Assembly: GCF_001247745.1 (NCBI RefSeq)
Contig: NZ_LAIR01000002.1
Span: forward strand, 2,666,001 to 2,730,000
Direction of reading: 5' to 3'
DNA length: 64,000 nt
Source: Luteipulveratus halotolerans
Lineage (GTDB): Bacteria > Actinomycetota > Actinomycetes > Actinomycetales > Dermatophilaceae
Shown here: in pieces, positions 25,349 through 33,318 of the stretch
Position numbering within the stretch: the first letter of the stretch is position 1
Layout: each line of letters opens with the position of its first letter
Program-made: the position numbers and the translations under genes
Notes under the pieces: model-generated
What the model was told of the DNA's origin: nothing
Seen by the model: the letters and a program-made list of their open reading frames with translations, nothing else
Databases searched by the model: none

Positions 25349-26806
25349 TCAGCGAGACAGCAGGCGGGCGACCGTGCGGCCGAGCTGGTGAGCCACGTCC
25401 ATCGCGCGCACCGGCCCGCCCGGGTTGGCGTCGTCGGCAGCCACACCGTGCACGAGCGCGGCCAACGAACCCGCGTCGAGCGGCGACAACCCGGCCGCCA
25501 GCAATGCGCCCGCCAGCCCGGCGAGCACGTCACCTGACCCCGCTGTCGACAGCCACGACGGACCGTCGGCCTGAGTGCGCACGGGCAGGCCGGATGCGCT
25601 CGGCGGTACGACGGCGGTCACCGCCCCCTTGAGCAGCACCGTCGCGTCGAGCCGGTCGGCGACCAGGCGCGCGATCGAGACCGGCGCACGGCGTACGGCG
25701 TCGTCGTCGAGATCGCCCACCTCAAGACGTCGCGCCAGGCGCAGCAGCTCGCCGGCGTGAGGCGTGAGAAGTGTTGGTGCCGAACGGGATTCGTCGATCA
25801 GGTCGAGACCGCCGGCATCGAGCAGCACCGGCAGGTCGGACTCCAGCGCCTCGCGTGCGATGCGCAGCTGTTCGTCGTCGGCATGCTCGACGTCGAGGCC
25901 AGACCCGATCGCCCACGCCTGCACACGCCCCTCACCGAACACGCACTCGGGCACGAGCGAGCGCAGCAGGTCGGTGGGCTGCCGCGGCCCGACGTACCGG
26001 ACCATCCCCACACCGGCAGTGACGGCGGCGGTGACGTTCATGAGGGGCGCACCGGTGTAGCGCTCTCCCCCGGAGACGATGCCGAGGACGCCCCGTGAGT
26101 ACTTGTCGTCGTCCGGCCCGGGCACCGGCCACAGGGCAGGTAGGTCCGCGTGGGTCAGCCGCTCGACCGCCGGCACAGCGGGCTCGGCCACCCCGATGTC
26201 GACCACCGTGAGCAGGCCGGTCGCGGGCTCGGTCGGCGGCATCAGGTGCACGGGCTTGGCGAAGCTGAACGTCACCGTCTCGTCGGCGTAGACCGCGTCG
26301 GACCGCTGGAGACCGGCCGGGTCAGTGCCCGAGGGCAGGTCGACGGCCAGGACGTAGGCGTCGTCGCCGATCAGGTCGGGCAGCGCGAGCAGGTGCGGCC
26401 GCAGCCCGGGGCGTCCGCCGATGCCGGTGACGCCGTCGAGGACCAGGTCGGCGTCGGCGAGCGCCGCCACGACCTCGCCGGCCGGTACGCCGTCGCGCCA
26501 CTCGGCGACCACGGCGCCGGCCGATCTGGCGGCCTCCAGACCGCTCTCGTGGGCGCTCGAACCGACGAGCACCGCGACCACGGACCGGCCGTCGTTCGCG
26601 AGCTCGGCACCGGCGTACAACGCGTCACCACCGTTGTCGCCAGAACCGACCAGGACGACGACCCGCTCGCCACCCTGCTCGTCCAGACGCGCCGCTGCGA
26701 CCGCGGCCACACCCGCGGCCGCACGCTGCATGAGCTCGCCCTCGCCGAACCCGTCGGTGGCGGCCTCGGCCTCCCGGACGTCGTCGATGGCGTACGCGCG
26801 AATCAC
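25349..26806 (-). CDS. nnr: Bifunctional NAD(P)HX epimerase/dehydratase
   Basis: A 485-residue two-domain metabolite-repair enzyme starting at GTG 26806 with AGGAG eight bases upstream. The N-terminal YjeF_N epimerase domain (1-205) has MQRAAAGVA, VVLVGSGDNGGDALYAGAEL and VLAVDLPSGTDP. The C-terminal ADP/ATP-dependent dehydratase (YjeF_C, ribokinase-like) has KYSRGVLGIVSGGERYTGAP, LLTPHAGELLRL, VLLKGAVTAVV and the catalytic STAGSGDVLAGLAGALLAAG. It returns hydrated NADH/NADPH to the active form. The gene lies ten bases after acpS, as in mycobacteria and relatives. Confidence 0.96.
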   Translation of the reverse strand: MIRAYAIDDVREAEAATDGFGEGELMQRAAAGVAAVAAARLDEQGGERVVVLVGSGDNGGDALYAGAELANDGRSVVAVLVGSSAHESGLEAARSAGAVVAEWRDGVPAGEVVAALADADLVLDGVTGIGGRPGLRPHLLALPDLIGDDAYVLAVDLPSGTDPAGLQRSDAVYADETVTFSFAKPVHLMPPTEPATGLLTVVDIGVAEPAVPAVERLTHADLPALWPVPGPDDDKYSRGVLGIVSGGERYTGAPLMNVTAAVTAGVGMVRYVGPRQPTDLLRSLVPECVFGEGRVQAWAIGSGLDVEHADDEQLRIAREALESDLPVLLDAGGLDLIDESRSAPTLLTPHAGELLRLARRLEVGDLDDDAVRRAPVSIARLVADRLDATVLLKGAVTAVVPPSASGLPVRTQADGPSWLSTAGSGDVLAGLAGALLAAGLSPLDAGSLAALVHGVAADDANPGGPVRAMDVAHQLGRTVARLLSR

Positions 26807-26816
26807 GGTGTGGCTC

Positions 26817-27167
26817 CTAGCCTTCGGCGACCACGACGGCCGACGCGATGCCTGCGTCATGACTGATCGACAGGTGCAGCGTGTTGACACCCATGGCGTC
26901 GACACGCGAGCGCACCGTGCCCTGCGTGACGAGGTAGGGCTGGCCGGCGTCGGTGCGTACGACGGTCACGTCGGTCCAGTGCAGACCCGCCGGTGCGCCG
27001 AGGGCCTTGGCCAGCGCTTCCTTCGCCGCGAACCGGGCGGCGAGCGAGTTGATCGGCAGGTCGGCCTCGTCGGCGGTGAACAGCCGCGCGCGCAGCCCCG
27101 GCGTGCGTTCGAGCGTCTGCTCGAACCGCGCCACGTCGACGACGTCGATGCCCACCCCGACGATCAC
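26817..27167 (-). CDS. acpS: Holo-[acyl-carrier-protein] synthase
   Basis: A 116-residue 4'-phosphopantetheinyl transferase that activates acyl carrier protein with CoA. Motifs: VGVGIDVVDVARFE with the Mg-binding Asp, and NSLAARFAAKEALAKALG with the second acidic ligand and substrate lysine; LHLSISHDAGIASAVVV is the C-terminal strand pair. It starts at GTG 27167, seven bases after the glmS stop, and is clearly co-transcribed with glmS and nnr. Confidence 0.96.
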   Translation of the reverse strand: MIVGVGIDVVDVARFEQTLERTPGLRARLFTADEADLPINSLAARFAAKEALAKALGAPAGLHWTDVTVVRTDAGQPYLVTQGTVRSRVDAMGVNTLHLSISHDAGIASAVVVAEG

Positions 27168-27174
27168 GCGTGGC

Positions 27175-29028
27175 TCACTCGACCGTGACGGACTTGGCGA
27201 GGTTGCGCGGCTGGTCGACGTCCAGGCCCTTGGCCGTCGACAGGTGCAGGGCGAAGACCTGCAGGGGTACGACGGTCAGCAGCGGCGCAAGCATCGGCGA
27301 CGTCGCGGGCACCCGGATGATCTCGTCGGCGAACGGCTCGACCGCGGTGTCGCCCTCCTGGGCGATCACCAGGGTGCGGGCGCCGCGGGCGCGGATCTCC
27401 TGGATGTTGGAGACGACCTTGCCGTGCAGCCCGTGCGGGGTGTCGGGGCCGGGCACGACGATGAACACCGGCTGACCGGGCTCGATCAGCGCGATCGGGC
27501 CGTGCTTGAGCTCACCGGCGGCGAAGCCCTCGGCGTGGATGTAGGCGAGCTCCTTGAGCTTGAGCGCGCCCTCCATCGCGATCGGATAGCCCACGTGGCG
27601 TCCCAGGAACAGCACCGACCGCGTGTCGGCCATGAACCGGGCGATCTCCTGGACGCGGTCCATCGAGCCGAGCAGCTCGGCGATCTTGTCAGGCACCTCG
27701 TGCAGGTCCTTGAGGACAGCGGCCGCGTCGTCGGCGTACGAACCGCCGCGCAGCTGGGCGAGGTAGAGGCCCAGGACGTAGCAGGCGGTGATCTGGGCCA
27801 GGAACGCCTTGGTCGAGGCGACCGCGATCTCGGGGCCGGCGTGGGTGTAGAGGACGGCGTCGGACTCGCGCGGGATCGTCGAGCCGTGCGTGTTGCAGAC
27901 CGACACCGTCAGCGCGCCGAGCTCGCGGGCGTGCTTGACCGCCATCAGCGTGTCCATGGTCTCGCCGGACTGGCTGATCGAGACCACGAGCGTGCGCTCG
28001 CTGACGATCGGGTCGCAGTAGCGGAACTCGTGCGCGAGCGCGACCTCGACGGGGATGCGGGTCCAGTGCTCGATGGCGTACTTGGCGACCATGCCGGCGT
28101 ACGCCGCGGTGCCGCACGCGACGATCGTGATGCGGTCGACGTTCTTCAGCTGCTCCTCGGAGATGCGCAGCTCGTCGAGGACGAGCCGGCCGTCCTCGTC
28201 CGTACGACCCAGCAGCGTGTCGCCGACGGCCTGCGGCTGCTCGTGGATCTCCTTCTCCATGAAGGTGTCGTAGCCACCCTTCTCGGCGGCCGCGGCGTCC
28301 CAGGTGACCTCGAACGCCTTGCCCTCAGCGGGCGTGCCGTCGAAGTTGATGACGGTCGCACCCTCGGGCGTGATCGTGACGATCTGGTCCTGCTCCAGCT
28401 CCATCGCGTTGCGGGTGTAGCCGATGAACGCCGCGACGTCGGAGCCGAGGAAGTTCTCACCCTCGCCCAGACCCACGACCAGAGGCGAGTTGCGGCGGGC
28501 GCCGACGACGACGTCGGGCTGGTCGGCGTGCACGGCCAGCAGCGTGAACGCACCCTCCAGCCGGGCGACGACCTCACGCATCGCGGCCGTCAGGTCACCG
28601 TCGTACGCCTGCGCGAGCAGCTGGGCGACGACCTCGGTGTCGGTCTCGGAGGTGAACTCGACGCCCGCCTCGAGCAGCTCGGACTTCAGGGCGTGGAAGT
28701 TCTCGATGATGCCGTTGTGGATGAGCGCGAGCTTGCCGTCGGTGCCACCACGGTGCGGGTGGGCGTTGGCGTCGGTCGGGCCGCCGTGCGTGGCCCAGCG
28801 GGTGTGCCCGATGCCGGTGCCGGACGCGGGCAGCGGCTGCTCCTCGAGGGCGCCGCGCAGGTTGGCCAGCTTGCCGGCCTTCTTCTGGGTCGCGACCGCA
28901 TCGCCGTCGACGAGCGCCACACCGGCCGAGTCGTAGCCGCGGTACTCCAGGCGGGCCAGGCCCTCCAGCACGACGTCCAGGGCCTTGCCGTCAGCGCTCG
29001 GGCCGACGTATCCGACGATTCCACACAT
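27175..29028 (-). CDS. glmS: Glutamine-fructose-6-phosphate aminotransferase
   Basis: A 617-residue enzyme that makes glucosamine-6-phosphate, the first step towards UDP-GlcNAc. It begins MCGIVGYVG with nucleophile Cys2. The glutaminase domain covers about 1-240 (GIGHTRWATHGGPTDANAHP). Two SIS sugar-isomerase domains follow (ISQSGETMDTLMAVKHAREL; then FLGRHVGYPIAMEGALKLKE). It ends LAKSVTVE, the usual catalytic C-terminus. It heads the glmS-acpS-nnr unit. No glmS ribozyme is visible, as expected in actinobacteria. Confidence 0.98.
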   Translation of the reverse strand: MCGIVGYVGPSADGKALDVVLEGLARLEYRGYDSAGVALVDGDAVATQKKAGKLANLRGALEEQPLPASGTGIGHTRWATHGGPTDANAHPHRGGTDGKLALIHNGIIENFHALKSELLEAGVEFTSETDTEVVAQLLAQAYDGDLTAAMREVVARLEGAFTLLAVHADQPDVVVGARRNSPLVVGLGEGENFLGSDVAAFIGYTRNAMELEQDQIVTITPEGATVINFDGTPAEGKAFEVTWDAAAAEKGGYDTFMEKEIHEQPQAVGDTLLGRTDEDGRLVLDELRISEEQLKNVDRITIVACGTAAYAGMVAKYAIEHWTRIPVEVALAHEFRYCDPIVSERTLVVSISQSGETMDTLMAVKHARELGALTVSVCNTHGSTIPRESDAVLYTHAGPEIAVASTKAFLAQITACYVLGLYLAQLRGGSYADDAAAVLKDLHEVPDKIAELLGSMDRVQEIARFMADTRSVLFLGRHVGYPIAMEGALKLKELAYIHAEGFAAGELKHGPIALIEPGQPVFIVVPGPDTPHGLHGKVVSNIQEIRARGARTLVIAQEGDTAVEPFADEIIRVPATSPMLAPLLTVVPLQVFALHLSTAKGLDVDQPRNLAKSVTVE

Positions 29029-29067
29029 GGCCGGAAGCCTAAGGCCTCACTGCACCGCCCCGGACTG

Positions 29068-29226
29068 CTGGCACCCCTGATCCCGCTGGCCAAGGCTCCT
29101 CCTCCGGCCGCCGTCGCAGGCTCCGGCGGGCCGGCATCGTCGCCTGGCACCCCTGAGCCTTCTCGCCAGGCTCCTCCTCCGGCCGCCGTCGCAGGCTCCG
29201 GCGGGCCGGCATCGTCGCCTGGCACC
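29068..29226. repeat. 75-base tandem duplication between glmS and coaA
   Basis: A 57-base identical core at 29094-29150 and 29169-29225, with a 75-base period and a third partial start at 29218. Each core contains an imperfect hairpin (CCGGCCGCCG against CGGCGGGCCGG). The unit occupies nearly all of the space between the divergent glmS and coaA genes and runs to four bases before the coaA start codon. Confidence 0.88.
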
Positions 29227-29228
29227 AT

Positions 29229-30209
29229 ATGCGGGTGACTCGACACACCGGCGAGCTGGCCATCCCCCTGCTGCCCTCCCCGTACGTGCAGCTGGACCGT
29301 GAGGACTGGGCCCGGCTGCGCAAGGCCCACCCGATGAGCCTCGACGCCGCCGATGTGCAGCGGTTGTCCGGCCTCGGCGAGCCCGTCGACCTGCTCGAGG
29401 TCGAGGAGGTCTACCTGCCGATCTCGCGGCTGCTCAACTTCTACGTCGGCGCCATGTCGAGCCTGCACCGGGTCACGTCGGCGTTCCTGGACGAGCAGCC
29501 CGCCCAGACCAAGACGCCGTTCATCATCGGCATCGCCGGCTCGGTCGCCGCGGGCAAGTCGACGACCGCCCGCGTGCTGCGCGAGCTGCTGTCGCGCTGG
29601 GAGGACACCCCACGCGTCGAGCTGATCACCACCGACGGGTTCCTGCTGCCCAACGCCGAGCTGGAGAAGCGCGGGCTGCTCGAGCGCAAGGGCTTCCCCG
29701 AGTCCTACGACCGCCGCGCGCTGATCAGGTTCGTCTCGGAGGTGAAGTCCGGCCGTCCCGAGGTGACCGCGCCGGTGTACTCGCACCTGTCGTACGACAT
29801 CGTCCCCGGCGAGAAGATCGTCGTCCGTCAGCCCGACGTGCTGATCGTCGAGGGCCTCAACGTCCTGCAGCCGGCGCCGAGCAGTGGTGAGCTGCGCTCG
29901 ACCGTCGCGCTGTCGGACTTCTTCGACTTCACGGTCTACGTCGACGCCTCCGAGCGTGACATCCGCCGCTGGTACGTCGACCGCTTCCTGTCGCTGCGCA
30001 AGACCGCCTTCGCCGACCCGCAGTCCTACTTCCACCGGTTCGCGTCACTGTCCGACGAGGACGCCGTCGCCCTCGCCACTGACATCTGGCAGCGGATCAA
30101 CTACCCCAACCTGATCGACAACATCGAGACCACCCGCGGGCGCGCGACGCTGGTCATGCAGAAGGGCGCCGACCACACGGTGCAGCAGGTGCTGCTGCGC
30201 AAGCTCTGA
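29229..30209 (+). CDS. coaA: Pantothenate kinase, type I
   Basis: A 326-residue P-loop kinase for the first step of CoA synthesis. Walker A is GIAGSVAAGKST (residues 101-112), with VELITTDGFLLPNAELEKRG, GFPESYDRRALIRF, PVYSHLSYDIVPGE and VLIVEGLNVLQ. It carries the typical N-terminus SPYVQLDREDWARLR. ATG 29229 lies directly at the end of the tandem repeat and lacks a clear ribosome site, so the repeats may affect its expression. It converges with a small membrane protein gene four bases beyond its stop. Confidence 0.97.
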   Translation: MRVTRHTGELAIPLLPSPYVQLDREDWARLRKAHPMSLDAADVQRLSGLGEPVDLLEVEEVYLPISRLLNFYVGAMSSLHRVTSAFLDEQPAQTKTPFIIGIAGSVAAGKSTTARVLRELLSRWEDTPRVELITTDGFLLPNAELEKRGLLERKGFPESYDRRALIRFVSEVKSGRPEVTAPVYSHLSYDIVPGEKIVVRQPDVLIVEGLNVLQPAPSSGELRSTVALSDFFDFTVYVDASERDIRRWYVDRFLSLRKTAFADPQSYFHRFASLSDEDAVALATDIWQRINYPNLIDNIETTRGRATLVMQKGADHTVQQVLLRKL

Positions 30210-30213
30210 GGCG

Positions 30214-30585
30214 TCACTCGGCGAGCCGGCGGTCGCTCTCGCTCACGTCGTCGATGAAGGCGCCGTCGTCGTCGATGAGCAGGTCGGCCAGGTCGTCCTC
30301 GGCGTCGTGCTCCGGGACCTGCTCGGTCGTACGCCGGTGCCGGGCCCACGCGAGCATCCACACCCCGGCGAACACTGCCGCCAGTGCCGCGGCGCCGATG
30401 CAGAACCCGATCACTCCGAACAGGAATCGCGCGCCGCTCGTGGCCGCCGCGCCCTCCTCGACGGTGCCGAGCTCGGGCGCCCACGACCGGCCGAGCACAG
30501 CCCCACCGACCCCGGCGAGCACGGACAGCACGAACGCCACGACCCAGTAGAGGATCGCGACGGGGCGGCGCCACAGATGCTGCAT
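30214..30585 (-). CDS. Small two-helix membrane protein, unknown
   Basis: A 123-residue protein with membrane segments VAILYWVVAFVLSVLAGVGGAVL (8-31) and FGVIGFCIGAAALAAVFAGVWMLAW (56-80). An acidic soluble tail follows (EHDAEDDLADLLIDDDGAFI). No family recognised. It is divergent from fumC and tail-to-tail with coaA. Confidence 0.75.
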   Translation of the reverse strand: MQHLWRRPVAILYWVVAFVLSVLAGVGGAVLGRSWAPELGTVEEGAAATSGARFLFGVIGFCIGAAALAAVFAGVWMLAWARHRRTTEQVPEHDAEDDLADLLIDDDGAFIDDVSESDRRLAE

Positions 30586-30687
30586 GCCCCCATAATGACG
30601 GCTCGCCCCGACGTTCGCGATTCGTCCCGCGATTCAGCCCTCTGGGCTCATCGAGGGCCGCCCACCTGCCGGGCGCATGATGGACGC

Positions 30688-32082
30688 ATGGCTGATCAGA
30701 TGCGGACCGAGCACGACTCGATGGGCGAGGTCGAAGTACCCGCCGACGCGCTGTACGGCGCCCAGACGGCTCGTGCGGTCGAGAACTTCCCGATCTCCGG
30801 CGAACGGGTGCCCCGGGCCGTGGTCCACGCGCTCGCGCGGCTCAAGGCGGCTGCTGCGCAGGTCAACGCCGACCTCGGAGTCCTCGACCGTGAGCGGGCC
30901 GACGCGATCACGTCCGCCGCGACCGAGGTCGCCGACGGGCAACACGACGAGCACTTCCCGATCGACGTGTTCCAGACGGGGTCGGGCACCTCGACCAACA
31001 TGAACGTCAACGAGGTCGTCGCGCGGCTCGCACACCTCGCCGGTGTCGAGGTGCACCCCAACGACCACGTCAACGCCGGCCAGTCCAGCAACGACACGTT
31101 CCCGAGCGCGATCCGACTGGCGGCCGCGCTGGCGCTTGCGGAGCAGCTCGACCCCGCGCTCGCGACGCTGCAGACGTCGCTCACCGGTCGCGCCGAGGCG
31201 TTCGCCGACGTCGTGAAGTCCGGCCGTACCCACCTGATGGACGCCGTCCCGGTCACCCTGGGTCAGGAGTTCGGCGGCTATGCGCGGCAGATCGAGCTGA
31301 GCCGCGCGCGGATCGCCGAGGCGGCGGCGTACGTGCACGAGCTCCCGCTGGGCGGTACGGCAGCGGGCACCGGCCTCAACGCACGCCCCGGGTTCGCCGC
31401 TGCGGTGATCGAACGGGTCGCCCAGGACACCGGCCTGCAGCTGCGCGAGGCGAGTGACCACTTCGAGGCGCAGTCGACCCAGGACGCTGTCGTCGCGCTG
31501 TCCGGCGCACTGCGCACGCTCGCGGTGTCGCTGACCAAGATCTGCAACGACCTGCGCTGGATGGGCTCCGGCCCACGCGCAGGCCTCGCCGAGATCCACC
31601 TGCCCGACCTGCAGCCGGGGTCGAGCATCATGCCGGGCAAGGTCAACCCGGTCCTTCCGGAGGCGACGCTCATGGTGTGCGCGCAGGTCATCGGTCACGA
31701 CGCGACCATCACGGCGGCCGGTGCGAGCGGCGCGTTCGAGCTCAACGTCATGCTGCCCGTGATCGGTCGCGCTGTGATGGAGCAGATCACCTTCCTCGCC
31801 GGAGCGGCCCGCACCCTCGCGACGCGCTGCGTCGACGGCATCACCGCCGATGAGGAGCGCTGCCGCACGTACGCCGAGTCCTCACCCTCGATCGTCACAC
31901 CGCTGAACTCCGCGATCGGGTACGAGGCCGCGGCCGCGGTCGCGAAGCAGGCGCTGAAGGAGGGCCGCACGATCCGCGAGGTCGTGATCGACCGCGGCCA
32001 CGTCGCGTCCGGTGAGCTGACCGAGGCCCAGCTCGACGCGGCGCTCGACGTCCTGGCGATGGCGCGGCCGGCCCGGGACTGA
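30688..32082 (+). CDS. fumC: Class II fumarate hydratase
   Basis: A 464-residue TCA-cycle enzyme interconverting fumarate and malate, cytosolic tetramer. From ATG 30688: RTEHDSMGEVEVPADALYGA, FQTGSGTSTNMNVNEV, NAGQSSNDTFPSAI, SGRTHLMDAVPVTLGQEF and the superfamily signature GSSIMPGKVNPVLPE. Longer readings begin in non-family sequence. A strong terminator follows at 32100-32135. Some actinobacterial fumarases have overlapping aspartase activity, but the motifs point to fumarase. Confidence 0.96.
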   Translation: MADQMRTEHDSMGEVEVPADALYGAQTARAVENFPISGERVPRAVVHALARLKAAAAQVNADLGVLDRERADAITSAATEVADGQHDEHFPIDVFQTGSGTSTNMNVNEVVARLAHLAGVEVHPNDHVNAGQSSNDTFPSAIRLAAALALAEQLDPALATLQTSLTGRAEAFADVVKSGRTHLMDAVPVTLGQEFGGYARQIELSRARIAEAAAYVHELPLGGTAAGTGLNARPGFAAAVIERVAQDTGLQLREASDHFEAQSTQDAVVALSGALRTLAVSLTKICNDLRWMGSGPRAGLAEIHLPDLQPGSSIMPGKVNPVLPEATLMVCAQVIGHDATITAAGASGAFELNVMLPVIGRAVMEQITFLAGAARTLATRCVDGITADEERCRTYAESSPSIVTPLNSAIGYEAAAAVAKQALKEGRTIREVVIDRGHVASGELTEAQLDAALDVLAMARPARD

Positions 32083-32099
32083 CCGCCCCTCACACATGA

Positions 32100-32135
32100 C
32101 GGCGGCCCGCCGCCCTCAGGGGAGACGGGCCGCCG
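32100..32135. terminator. Bidirectional terminator after fumC
   Basis: CGGCGGCCCG (32100-32109) pairs with CGGGCCGCCG (32126-32135); loop 16 bases. It lies between convergent genes. Confidence 0.75.
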
Positions 32136-32184
32136 ACGCCATGATGGAGCGATCACACTCCGGTCGAGGAAAGCGCGGAGAACC

Positions 32185-32973
32185 TCAGTACCAGTTCACG
32201 TCGACCGAGTGACCCCATGCGGAGCAGGGGGTGCCGTAGCGCTCCTTGATGTAGCCCAGGCCCCACTCGATCTGCGTGGCGGGGTTGGTACGCCAGTCGT
32301 CACCGGCCGAGGCCATCCGGCTGCCGGGCAGCGCCTGCGGGATGCCGTACGCGCTGGAGCTCGGGTTGTCGGCGGAGGTGCTCCAGCCGCTCTCCTTGGT
32401 CCACAGCTTGTCGAGGCAGCTGAACTGGCTGGAGCTCCAGCCGTAGGAGGAGAGCATGGAACGGGCGATGCTGCGCGGGTCGCCGTGGCGGACACGCTCG
32501 ACCGTGCGCTCGACGGCGCGGGAAGCGCGCTCGACGATCTTGGGCTTGGGCTTGGGTGCGACCTTGGCTGCCACCATGTCCTGCGCCTGACTGGTGCGGC
32601 TGCTCACCATGCTGCGCAGAGCGCTCACGCTGGCCTGGTTGGCCGAGGCCTGCAGACGCTTGGAGTCGGCGATGCGCTTGGCGAGCAGGCTCTTGTCACG
32701 CGCGGTGACGGCCGAACGCGACCGCGAGGCGCTCTGCTTGGAGGCGAGCACGCTCGAGCGGTCGAAGCTCTGGTAGGCCTGCGCCTTGGGAGCCGAGGAG
32801 AGTCCGTCGACCCCGGTCATGCTGCCGGCCGCGCTGGCGGGCTCCAGATCGGTGGCCGAGGCGTAGCCGGCTGCCGAGACGGCGAGCGCGGAGAGTGTTG
32901 CGGTGGCCGCGACCGCGGGTCGACGCAGTGTGGCCTGCCGAGGGGCGCGATGCCGTCCGACGGGTGAAGACAT
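32185..32973 (-). CDS. Secreted lytic transglycosylase-like protein
   Basis: A 262-residue exported protein from ATG 32973, with AGGAGG upstream. A basic start and hydrophobic segment (RPAVAATATLSALAVSAAGY) form a signal peptide. A helical Ser/Ala/Lys-rich stalk of about 110 residues follows. The C-terminal 75 residues are an SLT-like lysozyme-fold domain: LDKLWTKESGWSTSADNPSS with the catalytic Glu in W-T-K-E-S-G-W, SAYGIPQALPGSRM and NPATQIEWGLGYIKERYGTP. This resembles aggregation-promoting-factor/Rpf-like cell-wall enzymes. It should cut or remodel peptidoglycan outside the membrane. A GTCAC-N6-GTAAC box 216 bases upstream suggests control by the MtrAB system. Confidence 0.87.
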   Translation of the reverse strand: MSSPVGRHRAPRQATLRRPAVAATATLSALAVSAAGYASATDLEPASAAGSMTGVDGLSSAPKAQAYQSFDRSSVLASKQSASRSRSAVTARDKSLLAKRIADSKRLQASANQASVSALRSMVSSRTSQAQDMVAAKVAPKPKPKIVERASRAVERTVERVRHGDPRSIARSMLSSYGWSSSQFSCLDKLWTKESGWSTSADNPSSSAYGIPQALPGSRMASAGDDWRTNPATQIEWGLGYIKERYGTPCSAWGHSVDVNWY

Positions 32974-33188
32974 ACCGGGGGACCTCCTGAGCTCGGTCAT
33001 GGCGCTGTGGAGCCACGCCCGAACAGGGTGAGCAGTGATGCAACGGGGGATGCTGGCCGGCAGCCTTGGGGGACGCTGCAGACCGGCGCAAGCGCCTCGT
33101 CGCGGGGAACTACTTCGGTCCCTCTGGCGAGACGCCAGGAAAGGTCTACCGGTTGTGGACGGGCGCGTGGCGCGTTAGCCGCGACGCC

Positions 33189-33204
33189 GTTACCAAACCG
33201 TGAC
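33189..33204 (-). promoter_or_regulatory. MtrA-like box upstream of the transglycosylase gene
   Basis: Leftward GTCACGGTTTGGTAAC, a direct repeat of GTMAC with six bases between. This pattern is like that reported for the response regulator MtrA at cell-wall hydrolase promoters. An identical arrangement precedes ehuB at 38285. Confidence 0.5.
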
Positions 33205-33262
33205 CAGCGCCAATACTGTGCAGTACCCCGTGCAGATCGTCCAATCCGATGCGGTATGAGAC

Positions 33263-33300
33263 GGCGCCCTGCACCTCTGGTGACAGAGGTGCAGGGCGCC
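33263..33300 (-). terminator. phoH terminator
   Basis: Perfect 17-base arms (33263-33279 and 33284-33300) with a GTGA loop, 18 bases after the phoH stop. Confidence 0.8.
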
Positions 33301-33318
33301 GTGATCAGGCGGTGGCGG

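Larger units (their letters stand above)
32974..33318 (-). other. 345-base gene-free region: leader of the transglycosylase gene
   Basis: It holds, on the leftward strand, the MtrA-like box (33189-33204) and then roughly 200 bases of probable 5' leader with a CTGGCG/CGCCAG hairpin near 33124-33138. The phoH terminator is at its right end. I looked for the conserved GTCAGCTAACC end of the ydaO (c-di-AMP) riboswitch, common before such genes, and did not find it. Confidence 0.5.

Noticed and set aside
26953..29238. A 761-codon open frame opposite acpS and glmS
   Set aside because: Antisense shadow; composition is the complement of glmS codons.
29060..30035. Leftward repeat peptide PGDDAGPPEPATAAGGGA encoded by the glmS-coaA repeat
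   Set aside because: The frame is antisense to coaA and has no start or ribosome site; the repeat is better seen as noncoding DNA.
32974..33300. ydaO (c-di-AMP) riboswitch before the transglycosylase gene
   Set aside because: Expected from similar genes, but the conserved GTCAGCTAACC end and GGGGAACC core are absent on the leftward strand.
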